The notes under the pieces: generated by a model
Seen by the model: only the letters and a program-made list of their open reading frames with translations
What the model was told of the DNA's origin: nothing
Databases searched by the model: none
Shown: positions 16,882-24,258 of the stretch, in pieces
How the letters are laid out: each line of letters starts with the position of its first letter
Numbering within the stretch: the first letter of the stretch is position 1
NCBI GenBank assembly: GCA_023667695.1
Contig: JAMOZY010000001.1
Location: forward strand, 62,001 to 126,000
From: Clostridium sp.
GTDB lineage: Bacteria; Bacillota; Clostridia; Lachnospirales; Lachnospiraceae
DNA: 64,000 nucleotides
Direction of reading: 5' to 3'
Position numbers and translations under genes: made by a program

Positions 16882-16931
16882 ACAGGGCTGGCATAAGGGA
16901 TGTTTTTGAAACATTCCTATGCCAGCCCTGT
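16882..16931. terminator. Long hairpin after the PII-like gene
   Basis: A stem of about 20 bp: ACAGGGCTGGCATA (16882 on) pairs with the complementary arm ending at 16931, continuing with small bulges to a short TTG loop. There is no clear T run after it on the plus strand; on the minus strand ATCTATATTTTTT follows. It separates the plus-strand PII-like gene from the minus-strand spore coat genes and may serve both. Confidence 0.6.
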
Positions 16932-17007
16932 AGGATGCTCTGCTCCTTCTTCCTGTGAACAGCAGGTCAGAGGAACGTATCTGCAGTTTCCTTTGACCGG
17001 TCATGGA

Positions 17008-17250
17008 TTAGCAGAACAGATTTCTTACGTGGGAAACCTCATCCTCGGTTGCCTTCATAGCAGGAACATAATACTGACGCTCCCGGGCGATGGTATAAAT
17101 CTGCTCCTGTGACATTTCTGCAGCATTACGGAACTGCTTTAAGGTCTGCTTTAACTCCTGATTCTCGGTCTGCGGAATCATATCGGCATATTTCTTTAAT
17201 TCTGAGTTGATACCCTCTAAGGTATCGGCTACCATAGTTTTTTCTTCCAT
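17008..17250 (-). CDS. Coat-F-type spore coat protein
   Basis: An 80-aa helical protein whose pattern (MVADTLEGINSELKKYADMI, LKQTLKQFRNAAEMSQEQIY, RERQYYVPAMKAT) fits the small coat-F family of Clostridia: two helices, the RN...E/Q run, and the aromatic YYxPA turn followed by an acidic helix. These proteins are made in the mother cell and deposited on the spore. AGGAGGAAAGGAAG precedes the ATG. The companion gene upstream on the same strand (17313-17498) is a related short helical protein; the two are a probable operon. This is evidence that the organism is a spore-former. Confidence 0.75.
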   Translation of the reverse strand: MEEKTMVADTLEGINSELKKYADMIPQTENQELKQTLKQFRNAAEMSQEQIYTIARERQYYVPAMKATEDEVSHVRNLFC

Positions 17251-17312
17251 TCTTCCTTTCCTCCTGGATTGAAATTAACTGATTTGCGGTGTCTCTTTAC
17301 CAATGAAATGGT

Positions 17313-17498
17313 CTACTGTAAGAATTTCATCAAGGTCTGCTTGTTGTCCATAGAGGAAGTGACAGCATCCTCGAAGAAGGATTTAATCTGCGGGTCCGTT
17401 GCTTCCTGTGCATAGTTCTGCATCTTACAATGACTGGTTTCAAATCCGCCGATTAAATGACGAAGGTTTTGTAATTCAAGTTCTGATAAATTACTCAT
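17313..17498 (-). CDS. Small spore-coat-associated helical protein
   Basis: A 61-aa protein, likely start ATG at 17498 with AAGGAGA upstream; an in-frame extension to 17552 lacks a ribosome binding site. It contains LSELELQNLRHLIGGFETSH and a DPQIKSFFEDAV helix. This resembles the short CotF-like partner genes, with the His/Cys pair (SHCKM) also seen in relatives. It sits 62 bases upstream of the coat-F gene on the same strand. The role is inferred from family resemblance and context. Confidence 0.65.
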   Translation of the reverse strand: MSNLSELELQNLRHLIGGFETSHCKMQNYAQEATDPQIKSFFEDAVTSSMDNKQTLMKFLQ

Positions 17499-17576
17499 AT
17501 CTGCATCTCCTTTTTTAAATTTCAGTAGATAGTATGTACAAAAAAGAAACATCTATTCAGACAAGGGGAGAAAATC

Positions 17577-17696
17577 ATGGGAATAATTAAAAACAATTTC
17601 ATTCAGTTTATGAAAAGCAAGACGAATGTTACAAGCTCACAAGTAGCAGAACGGTACAAAGTGCTGTTGAAGCTTGGGAAGAGAGTACAAGGATGA
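17577..17696 (+). CDS. Possible 39-aa ORF ahead of the structured RNA
   Basis: ATG 17577 has a good AGGGGAG seven bases upstream and reads a basic 39-aa peptide ending LGKRVQG, with TGA at 17694-17696. The same frame stays open for another 34 codons after the TGA (beginning LELDSREQRAKW), overlapping the structured region. It may be a true small protein, the decayed 5' end of a longer gene, or chance. No family recognised. Confidence 0.35.
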   Translation: MGIIKNNFIQFMKSKTNVTSSQVAERYKVLLKLGKRVQG

Positions 17697-17855
17697 CTGG
17701 AACTTGATTCCCGCGAGCAACGAGCCAAGTGGCTGCTTGCAGACATTTGGCGACTGCCGCGAGGGTCAACATCCCCACCCTTTGGGACGTTTCAAATTTG
17801 ATGTCCGGTTGCTTGCGGCGGGGTTGTTGACTTTTACAGGCGGTTTGCAGTGGAA
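17690..17855 (+). ncRNA. Candidate structured RNA with a pseudoknot
   Basis: A GC-rich island in AT-rich surroundings. Segment a (17711-17721) pairs over 11 bp with a' (17808-17818). Segment b (17765-17776) pairs over 11 of 12 positions with b' (17820-17831). The order a-b-a'-b' makes a pseudoknot with a' and b' one base apart. Extra helices fit: AGCC/GGCT (17723-17734, tetraloop AAGT), GGACGT/ATGTCC (17785-17790 with 17801-17806), and ACTGC/GCAGT (17753-17757 with 17847-17851) enclosing b. I cannot match it to a known class. The extent is approximate and the strand uncertain; plus is assumed because the neighbouring promoter and Rpn gene face that way. Confidence 0.45.
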
Positions 17856-17908
17856 TAGGAGAATAAAATGCATAGCCGGTATGCAACAGAAATTTAATGA
17901 GAATTTTA

Positions 17909-17937
17909 TTGTACACACGAATGTTTTTCGGTATAAT
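17909..17937 (+). promoter_or_regulatory. Promoter of the Rpn-family gene
   Basis: TTGTAC at 17909-17914 and a perfect TATAAT at 17932-17937, spacer 17. It lies 62 bases before GTG 17999 and downstream of the structured RNA candidate, so the RNA is not simply the leader of this transcript. Confidence 0.7.
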
Positions 17938-17998
17938 TAAGGCATGACAGGAGTAAGCTATAGTAGCTCCATCACACTTTTAACAACGAGGTGGCAAG

Positions 17999-18850
17999 GT
18001 GGAACAGAATAAGCCAAAGATTAAGATAAAGGACAGTGTATTTACGGATATGTTCAGAAATAAGAAGTATGTGCTGGAGCTTTATCAGTATCTTCATCCG
18101 GAAGATACAACTACTACAGAAGACGATATAGAGATTGTTACTCTTAACCCTGTATTGGTGGATGCGATTTATAATGACCTCGGATTTTCAGTTAATGATA
18201 AACAGATTATATTAGTTGAAAGTCAGTCAACCTGGTCAATAAATATTGTAGCACGAGCATTCATGTATTTAGTACAGACATACCATGAGTTCTTTGAGCG
18301 TACTAAGCAAAATTTATATACATCTAAGAAGATATATCTGCCAAAAGCTGAACTATATGTGGTTTTTACTGGCGAGAGTCCTAAGAATCCACCGGATGAT
18401 ATAGTGCTTTCAAGAGACTTTTTTTCCGGGGAGGAAACAGCACTAGATGTTACGGTTAAGGTACTGTATCAGGAGGATGCTGGTAATATCATCGGGCAGT
18501 ATGTTATTTTCTGCAAGGCGCTGAAAGAACAGATAAAGCAATATGGAATGACAACGAGGGCTGTTCAGGAAACAATTCGTATTTGTAAAGATAGAAATGT
18601 GCTAAAGGAATATCTGGAAAGCAGGGAACAGGAGGTTGTGACATTTATGGATAGTTTATTTAACCAAGACAGAATAATGGAGCAATATGTTTATGAGAAG
18701 CAACAGGATGCAGCGAGGGAAGCAGCAGCAAACTTTATTAGAGATGGGCTGCCATTAGAAAGAATTGCACGTTGTATGCCATCTCTAACTTTGGATGAAA
18801 TAAAAAAGATTGCAGCTGAGATTGGCATAAAACCTATGAACACTTTCTAA
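17999..18850 (+). CDS. Rpn-family PD-(D/E)XK nuclease
   Basis: A 283-aa protein of the Rpn/PD-(D/E)XK family: the opening IKDSVFTDMFRNKKYVLELY, then a core with DKQIILVESQSTW (the acidic residue and ExQ of a PD-(D/E)XK site near residues 70-80), and a C-terminal MTTRAVQETIRICKDRNVLK segment. The tail INxxDGLPLE-like repeat (FIRDGLPLERIARCMPSL) is typical. Rpn proteins are nucleases linked to recombination and, in some cases, phage defence, and are often multi-copy. GTG 17999 is preceded by GAGGTGG. A pseudoknotted RNA candidate lies just upstream. A strong terminator follows. Confidence 0.85.
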   Translation: MEQNKPKIKIKDSVFTDMFRNKKYVLELYQYLHPEDTTTTEDDIEIVTLNPVLVDAIYNDLGFSVNDKQIILVESQSTWSINIVARAFMYLVQTYHEFFERTKQNLYTSKKIYLPKAELYVVFTGESPKNPPDDIVLSRDFFSGEETALDVTVKVLYQEDAGNIIGQYVIFCKALKEQIKQYGMTTRAVQETIRICKDRNVLKEYLESREQEVVTFMDSLFNQDRIMEQYVYEKQQDAAREAAANFIRDGLPLERIARCMPSLTLDEIKKIAAEIGIKPMNTF

Positions 18851-18863
18851 CAGGAGGCATGGC

Positions 18864-18899
18864 AAGAGCAGTAAGTGTGGCAGCTTACTGCTCTTTTGG
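18864..18899 (+). terminator. Terminator of the Rpn gene
   Basis: Perfect 12-bp stem (18864-18875 with 18884-18895), 8-base loop, then TTTTGGGG starting within the stem end. It lies 14 bases after the Rpn stop. Confidence 0.75.
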
Positions 18900-19058
18900 G
18901 GTGTGCGTTTGGTTTTTATGACACAAGTAAAAGGTGCAATGAAAAGAAGAAACGTGGAGCTATCGTCCTCTATATTATGCATAGTTATAGGGAAATTTGG
19001 GAATCGGTTAAAGAACGGAAATTATATTTTAATAAAAATAAAAATAGGAGGGTACAAC

Positions 19059-21347
19059 ATGACACGGGAAGAAGCAAGGAAATTAGTTGCACAAATGACC
19101 CTGGAGGAAAAAGCAGGTCTTTGCTCCGGGAAGGACTTCTGGAGGCTGAAGGCAGTGGAACGCCTGGGAATTCCGGAGGTCATGGTATGTGACGGTCCCA
19201 ATGGGCTTCGAAAGCAATCCGAAGAGAACGGGGCAGGAATCAATGACAGTATTGAAGCGGTCTGCTTTCCAGGCTCTTGTGCAGAGGCAGCATCCTTTGA
19301 CCGGGATACCATGTATCAGGCCGGGCGGGCAATGGGAGCTGCCTGTCAGGCGGAGAATATCAGTATTCTGTTAGGACCAGGGACCAATATCAAGCGAAGT
19401 CCGATTTGTGGACGGAATTTTGAATATTATTCCGAGGACCCGTATTTGTCCAGCCAGATTGCGGCGGCGCATATCAAGGGGGTACAAAGCCGGAATGTAG
19501 GCGCCTGTATTAAGCATTTTGCAGCAAATAACCAGGAAAGCAGAAGAATGTCCGTCAGCTCCCAGGTGGATGAACGGACGTTGCGGGAAATCTATCTGGC
19601 AGCCTTTGAAGATGCGATAAAGGAAGGAAAGCCATGGGCGGTTATGTGTTCCTATAATCAGCTGAATGGTACCTTTGCATCGGAGAACCGCTGGCTGTTA
19701 ACGGATGTATTAAAGGAGGAATGGGGCTATGAAGGACTGGTCGTGACGGATTGGGGGGCTGTGAATGACCGGGTAAAGGGACTGCTGGCAGGTCTGGATT
19801 TGGAAATGCCGGGAAGCGGCGGCTATAATGATGCCAAGATTGTTGAGGCGGTGAAGAAGGGGGAAGTGCCGGAGGCTGTATTGAACGAGGCATGTGAACG
19901 GATTGTAAGCTGCATTATGACCTATGTGGAGAATAAAGAGGAGGATGCAGTCTGGGATAAGGAAGCAGACCATCAACTGGCAGTAGAGACAGCAAAGGAA
20001 TGTATGGTGCTTCTAAAGAATGACGCCAGGCTTCTTCCGCTGTCTCAGGAGGATTCCGTGGCATTTATCGGAAGATTTGCTGAAAAACCCCGGTATCAGG
20101 GTGGAGGAAGCTCTCATGTAAATACCTATCGTTGCAGTGCAGCCCTGGATGAAGTTAAGACCATGGAGCATGTCACCTATGTACCCGGTTTTTCTATGGA
20201 GCCTGGTAAGGATGCAGAAGGCATCCGGCAGGAAAAACAGATGTTGAATGAGGCGGTAGCTGCGGCAAAGGCGGCAAAGACCGCAGTTATTTTTGCAGGG
20301 CTTCCGGATTCTTATGAGTCCGAGGGCTTTGACCGGAAGCATATGAGACTGCCGGAAAATCAGAATCAGTTAATCCAGGCGGTGGCGGCAGTTCAGCCTA
20401 ATACGGTAGTGGTTCTGCATAACGGTTCTCCGGTGGAGATGCCATGGGTCAATGAAGTAAAGGGAATCCTGGAGACCTATCTGGGGGGCGAAGGTGTAGG
20501 AACGGCAACGGTGGATGTATTATTTGGCAGGGCAAATCCGTCCGGTAAGCTTCCGGAAACCTTCCCATGGAAGCTGTCCGATAATCCATCCTATCTGAAC
20601 TTTCCGGGTGAAATGGATAAGGTGGAATACAAGGAGGGTATTTTTGTCGGATACCGGTATTATGATAAAAAGGAGATGCCTGTATTATTCCCCTTTGGAC
20701 ATGGCTTAAGCTACACCAGCTTTGCTTATTCGAATCTGAAGATAAACAAAAAGAAGCTTACGGATGAAGAGGCATGTAAGGTTCAGGTGACGATTACCAA
20801 TACCGGAGACCGGTTTGGAAAAGAGGCGGTACAGCTTTATGTACAGGATGTAGTAAGCCGGGTCATTCGTCCGGTGAAGGAGCTGAAGGGCTTTGAGAAG
20901 GTGGCATTAGAGCCGGGAGAGAGCAAGACCATAAGCTTTTCTTTGTCGAAACGTGCATGGGCATATTATGATGTGGAAGCGAAGGGCTGGTATACGGAGG
21001 AAGGGGAATTTCGGATTTTAATCGGCGCGTCCTCCCGGGACATCCGTTTGACCGAGACGGTATATATAACACCAGTTGCAAGGGTAAAGCACCGGTTTAC
21101 GATGAATTCTACCCTGGGCGATTTGCTGGAGTGCAAGGAGATTAAAAAAGAAATTGCAGAATTAAAGCGGATATGTGATAGCATCTTCGCTTCGGACAGC
21201 GGAGATAATGCGTTGCTGGGAGAAGGGATGGCAGACATGATGGAAGCCCAGAGCAGGGAAATGCCATTAAAGAGCCTCCCAAGCTTTTCGGATGGAAAGA
21301 TTACCCGGGAATATCTGGAGGGGATTTTAGAAAAGCTGAACGGATGA
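19059..21347 (+). CDS. GH3 beta-glucosidase
   Basis: A 762-aa family 3 glycoside hydrolase without a signal peptide, so probably intracellular. It has an N-terminal TIM-barrel-like domain (about 10-290) with substrate residues in GPGTNIKRSPICGRNFEYYS, KHFAANNQE and the nucleophile Asp231 in VTDWGA. An alpha/beta sandwich (about 310-510) follows, then a fibronectin III-like domain (about 575-665, ITNTGDRFGKEAVQLYVQD), and about 90 extra C-terminal residues. It releases glucose or xylose from beta-glycosides. AGGAGGG at 19046-19052 fixes ATG 19059; the open frame upstream to 18903 has no ribosome binding site. It is monocistronic by context. Confidence 0.93.
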   Translation: MTREEARKLVAQMTLEEKAGLCSGKDFWRLKAVERLGIPEVMVCDGPNGLRKQSEENGAGINDSIEAVCFPGSCAEAASFDRDTMYQAGRAMGAACQAENISILLGPGTNIKRSPICGRNFEYYSEDPYLSSQIAAAHIKGVQSRNVGACIKHFAANNQESRRMSVSSQVDERTLREIYLAAFEDAIKEGKPWAVMCSYNQLNGTFASENRWLLTDVLKEEWGYEGLVVTDWGAVNDRVKGLLAGLDLEMPGSGGYNDAKIVEAVKKGEVPEAVLNEACERIVSCIMTYVENKEEDAVWDKEADHQLAVETAKECMVLLKNDARLLPLSQEDSVAFIGRFAEKPRYQGGGSSHVNTYRCSAALDEVKTMEHVTYVPGFSMEPGKDAEGIRQEKQMLNEAVAAAKAAKTAVIFAGLPDSYESEGFDRKHMRLPENQNQLIQAVAAVQPNTVVVLHNGSPVEMPWVNEVKGILETYLGGEGVGTATVDVLFGRANPSGKLPETFPWKLSDNPSYLNFPGEMDKVEYKEGIFVGYRYYDKKEMPVLFPFGHGLSYTSFAYSNLKINKKKLTDEEACKVQVTITNTGDRFGKEAVQLYVQDVVSRVIRPVKELKGFEKVALEPGESKTISFSLSKRAWAYYDVEAKGWYTEEGEFRILIGASSRDIRLTETVYITPVARVKHRFTMNSTLGDLLECKEIKKEIAELKRICDSIFASDSGDNALLGEGMADMMEAQSREMPLKSLPSFSDGKITREYLEGILEKLNG

Positions 21348-21416
21348 TACGATACCGGTTATCATAAAGGAAAGTGGCTGTTTATAAAATTCTACAGGGT
21401 TTATGAGGTATATTGT

Positions 21417-21446
21417 AATAGCCGGGGGTAGTTGCCCCCGGCTATT
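21417..21446. terminator. GC-rich hairpin after the GH3 gene
   Basis: Perfect 12-bp stem (21417-21428 with 21435-21446), 6-base loop, ten of the pairs near the tip being G-C rich. No T run on either strand. It lies between the GH3 stop and the small ORF at 21472, so it may be the GH3 3' end or part of the small gene's leader. Confidence 0.5.
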
Positions 21447-21471
21447 AGGCTGGATACGAGGAGATTTGAGG

Positions 21472-21744
21472 ATGAATGATTATATTGTTTATAGAGAAGA
21501 AGAGTTGGTGATAGACGGACACCGATGCAGGAAGCTGGATACTGGGATATACGAAACCTGTGATGCCTATATTGTGACAAAAGATATATGGAAGAAGGAT
21601 AAAAGAAATAAAGGTCTTGTTCTTATAACAATTCGGGAAAATGCCATAGAAGACAGAGTGATATATGTCGTGACACAAGACTATACATCCGGCATTCGGG
21701 AGCTGCAGGACTCCATTGATGGTGATTCCATATACTGCATTTGA
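21472..21744 (+). CDS. Small unknown protein (90 aa)
   Basis: I do not recognise this family. ATG 21472 follows GAGGAG; the frame is open from 21403, but that part runs through the hairpin. The protein is soluble, acidic, and looks like a small alpha/beta fold: DYIVYREEELVIDGHRCRKL, then IVTKDIWKKD, then a beta strand RVIYVVTQDY. Ends SIYCI. Convergent with the phosphofructokinase gene on the other strand, 102 bases away. Confidence 0.55.
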   Translation: MNDYIVYREEELVIDGHRCRKLDTGIYETCDAYIVTKDIWKKDKRNKGLVLITIRENAIEDRVIYVVTQDYTSGIRELQDSIDGDSIYCI

Positions 21745-21846
21745 AATATCTTAAATATTGGAAAACCGTAGGTCACCCATAAAATGTGCTGTTATAGGCG
21801 CATATATTTTGATATACAAAAGCGGGTTGTTCTTATGAGTACGCGT

Positions 21847-23094
21847 TTACTTTGATAGGAGATGGTCCACAGCCAGATAAACCGGCAGACCTTCCTGATA
21901 CTTCAAATCCGGTTCTCCCTGAATCAGAGGACGCATATAGTCAAGTAAAGCTTCTGTTACATCATTTCCGGTTTCATTAATCCATTCCCGGGGGATGGAT
22001 TTTGTCTGATTTGCAATATCATCTACAGATGAGAAATGTACATTGATGCAGTATGGCTTCTGGCTGGTACGGTGCATGGTAAGCATACACATGGTTTTCC
22101 CCTGTTCCGCACCTTCCACCGCCTTACAGCCAAGCTGGAAGGATTCATTTAAGTCGGTCAGGGAAGCCGTGTGGGAGGCACAGCGCTGCAGTACATTTAA
22201 TTCAATGGAACGAACCTTGACCTTTAAGTGTTCCTTTACCATATATTCCAATGCCTTTCCGGTTCCACTGAGCTGGCTGTGTCCAAAGGTATCTACCGTA
22301 GTGGCTGCCGCAGAGATATAATTGCCTGCTTCATCCCGGATTCCTTCCGATACGGCTACAATTACATTCTTTTTTTCAGAGAGCAGCCGGCTTACATCTG
22401 TTAAAAAGGCATCCTTAGAAAAAGCAACCTCTGGCAGATAAATCAGGTGGGGCGCTGCATTATAGTTATTCCTTGCCAGAGCAGAGGCAGCAGTTAACCA
22501 GCCGGCATCCCGTCCCATGATTTCTACAATAGTCACGCTTTTTACTGCATAGATGAAGGTATCATGAGCAATCTCCAATAGAGAAGAAGCAACAAACTTA
22601 GCGGCAGAGCCGTAGCCAGGTGTATGGTCCGTTACACAGAGGTCATTATCAATGGTTTTCGGGATACCGATGATAGAAACCGGACTGCCGATTCGTTTGC
22701 CATAATGCCCAAGCTTCATTACCGTATCCATGGAATCATTTCCGCCAATGTAAAAAAAGGCATGAATGTTCATGACTTCGAATAATTTAAAAATCTGTCG
22801 GTAGGGTTCGTCATCCTCCTTATAATCCGGCAGCTTATACCGGCAGGAGCCAAGATACATAGCCGGAGAAGTCTTCAATGTCTCGATAAAATGGGGAAGC
22901 TCCGTGCTTCGCTCTGTGAGATTCATGATTTTCTGGTTCAGAAGTCCCAGAATACCATTAATAGCACCATAGATGGTATCAAATTCCTCACTACAGAATA
23001 CGCCCTGAATCACTCCGGCAAGACTGGCATTAATGGCAGCGGTAGGACCGCCGGATTGGGCAACGATACAATTCTTCTTTTGCGTTGTAGACAT
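21847..23094 (-). CDS. PPi-dependent 6-phosphofructokinase
   Basis: A 415-aa phosphofructokinase-family enzyme that phosphorylates fructose 6-phosphate in glycolysis. The phosphoryl-donor markers point to pyrophosphate: SGGPTAAINASL at the N-terminus, GGNDSMDT where ATP enzymes have GGDGS, and PKTIDND, where Lys replaces the Gly of the ATP-type PGTIDND. IMGRDAGWL near residue 195 and the SEGI segment are also conserved. The second Asp of the PPi-type GGDDS motif is kept; the first is Asn here. It is divergent from the DUF2156 gene across a mirror-image promoter region. Confidence 0.9.
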   Translation of the reverse strand: MSTTQKKNCIVAQSGGPTAAINASLAGVIQGVFCSEEFDTIYGAINGILGLLNQKIMNLTERSTELPHFIETLKTSPAMYLGSCRYKLPDYKEDDEPYRQIFKLFEVMNIHAFFYIGGNDSMDTVMKLGHYGKRIGSPVSIIGIPKTIDNDLCVTDHTPGYGSAAKFVASSLLEIAHDTFIYAVKSVTIVEIMGRDAGWLTAASALARNNYNAAPHLIYLPEVAFSKDAFLTDVSRLLSEKKNVIVAVSEGIRDEAGNYISAAATTVDTFGHSQLSGTGKALEYMVKEHLKVKVRSIELNVLQRCASHTASLTDLNESFQLGCKAVEGAEQGKTMCMLTMHRTSQKPYCINVHFSSVDDIANQTKSIPREWINETGNDVTEALLDYMRPLIQGEPDLKYQEGLPVYLAVDHLLSK

Positions 23095-23133
23095 AAAACT
23101 TCTCCTTTAAAAGCATTTCCCAAGTTTTAGTAT

Positions 23134-23206
23134 ACCTTTTTTTGAAAAAAGTGCAATGGAAAAGAAAAAAGAAGGCGATAAATTTGCACTTTTTTGAAAA
23201 AAGGTT
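23134..23206. promoter_or_regulatory. Mirror-image divergent promoters
   Basis: A near-perfect inverted repeat with arms 23134-23156 and 23184-23206. Each arm contains, reading outward, TTGCAC followed by T6, G/C, a run of A and GG. On the minus strand TTGCAC leads to TATACT (spacer 16) for phosphofructokinase. On the plus strand TTGCAC leads to TAATCT (spacer 17) for the DUF2156 gene. So the same promoter sequence faces both ways. Confidence 0.6.
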
Positions 23207-23251
23207 TAATCTTACTCAAAGTAAGGATGTGAGTGGAAAGGATGGAAAACC

Positions 23252-24157
23252 ATGGAGCTGGCATTTCAGAAGATTACCATAGAGGACTGTGACCGGTTAA
23301 AAAATATCTTAGAAAACAATCGATACCAGGGCTGTGAATTCAGTGTATCCAATCTGATTCTGTGGGCGGACTATTTTCATATGGAATACGACTTGTCGAA
23401 TCAGGTGCTGGTGGGCAGACATATCAATGAACAGGGAGAAATCCGTTTGTCCTATCCCATTGGAGCAAAAATGGAGGAACAGGAACGGCAGATTTTTGAG
23501 CAGGAGCTGGATTATTTTAAGAAAGTGGGACAAAAGCCCTTGTTTGGGCTGATTGACCCGGTCATGTGGGAACGGATTCAGCATTGGTATCCGGAGCGGT
23601 TTTATCTGGAATATGAGCGGGATTGGGCGGATTATATCTACAGTAGGGAGAAGCTGGCTACCCTGGCGGGAAAAAAGCTACATGGAAAGCGGAATCATAT
23701 CAAACGCTTTATGGATGCCCATCCGGAATGGTGCTATGAGCGTATTACAGAGGACAATGTGGAGGAATGTGTGGCAATGGCAAGGAACTGGTGCCGCGCC
23801 AACTGCAGTTCGGAGGATGATGAAAAGGAGGAGGAATTTCATCTGGTTATCCGGGCATTGCGGAATTTGAACGCCCTTCATATGATTGGCGGCTTGCTGC
23901 GGACCGGAGAAGGTGTGATTGCCTTTACGCTTGGCTCTCCCATTTCGGCAGATACCTTCGATGTGAGCTTTGAAAAAGCATATGGGGAGCTTCAGGGGGC
24001 ATATCCTATGATTAATCAGCAGTTTGTACTGCATGAGCTGCAGGGCTATACCTATATCAACCGAGAGGAGGATGTAGGCGTGGAAGGCTTGCGGAAGGCG
24101 AAGCTGTCCTATCATCCGGAGATATTGCTGGGGAAGGGGATTATGCGGGAGATATAA
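23252..24157 (+). CDS. DUF2156 (MprF C-terminal-like) protein
   Basis: A 301-aa soluble protein of the DUF2156/LPG_synthase_C type, a double GNAT-like fold related to the aminoacyl-phospholipid synthase domain of MprF. Visible landmarks: a FSVSNLILWADYF segment near residue 30, KLHGKRNHIKRF near 145 (the conserved K.RN.I..F of the family), a GSPISADTFDVSFEKA strand-loop near 240, INQQFV, and a C-terminal INREEDVGVEGLRKAKLSYHP. It lacks the membrane half of MprF, so it may act on another acceptor. It is divergent from phosphofructokinase; AAAGGA precedes the ATG. Confidence 0.82.
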   Translation: MELAFQKITIEDCDRLKNILENNRYQGCEFSVSNLILWADYFHMEYDLSNQVLVGRHINEQGEIRLSYPIGAKMEEQERQIFEQELDYFKKVGQKPLFGLIDPVMWERIQHWYPERFYLEYERDWADYIYSREKLATLAGKKLHGKRNHIKRFMDAHPEWCYERITEDNVEECVAMARNWCRANCSSEDDEKEEEFHLVIRALRNLNALHMIGGLLRTGEGVIAFTLGSPISADTFDVSFEKAYGELQGAYPMINQQFVLHELQGYTYINREEDVGVEGLRKAKLSYHPEILLGKGIMREI

Positions 24158-24198
24158 TGATAAATTAATAGAATATTGAAATAGAACAGGATTTCCCG

Positions 24199-24227
24199 TT
24201 GAATTTACGGTATGAAAATTGTATAAT
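24199..24227 (+). promoter_or_regulatory. Promoter of the transglutaminase/DUF4214 gene
   Basis: TTGAAT at 24199-24204 and a perfect TATAAT at 24222-24227, spacer 17. It rules out the long open frame starting at 24199, and starts the surface-protein part of the locus. Confidence 0.75.
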
Positions 24228-24258
24228 CAACTTACTAAAACATGAAAAGGGAGGGCGG

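Noticed and set aside
17629-17916. Overlapping ORFs of 88-95 aa on both strands across 17629-17940
   Set aside because: Neither has a start signal or recognisable domain, and both lie on the GC-rich region whose pairing is better explained as RNA structure.
18903-19058. N-terminal extension of the GH3 beta-glucosidase by 52 codons
   Set aside because: No ribosome binding site; AGGAGGG sits just before ATG 19059, where the family homology begins.
24199-24258. Earlier TTG start for the transglutaminase-like protein
   Set aside because: The frame runs through the -35 and -10 boxes (24199-24227); the ribosome binding site and signal peptide fit ATG 24259.
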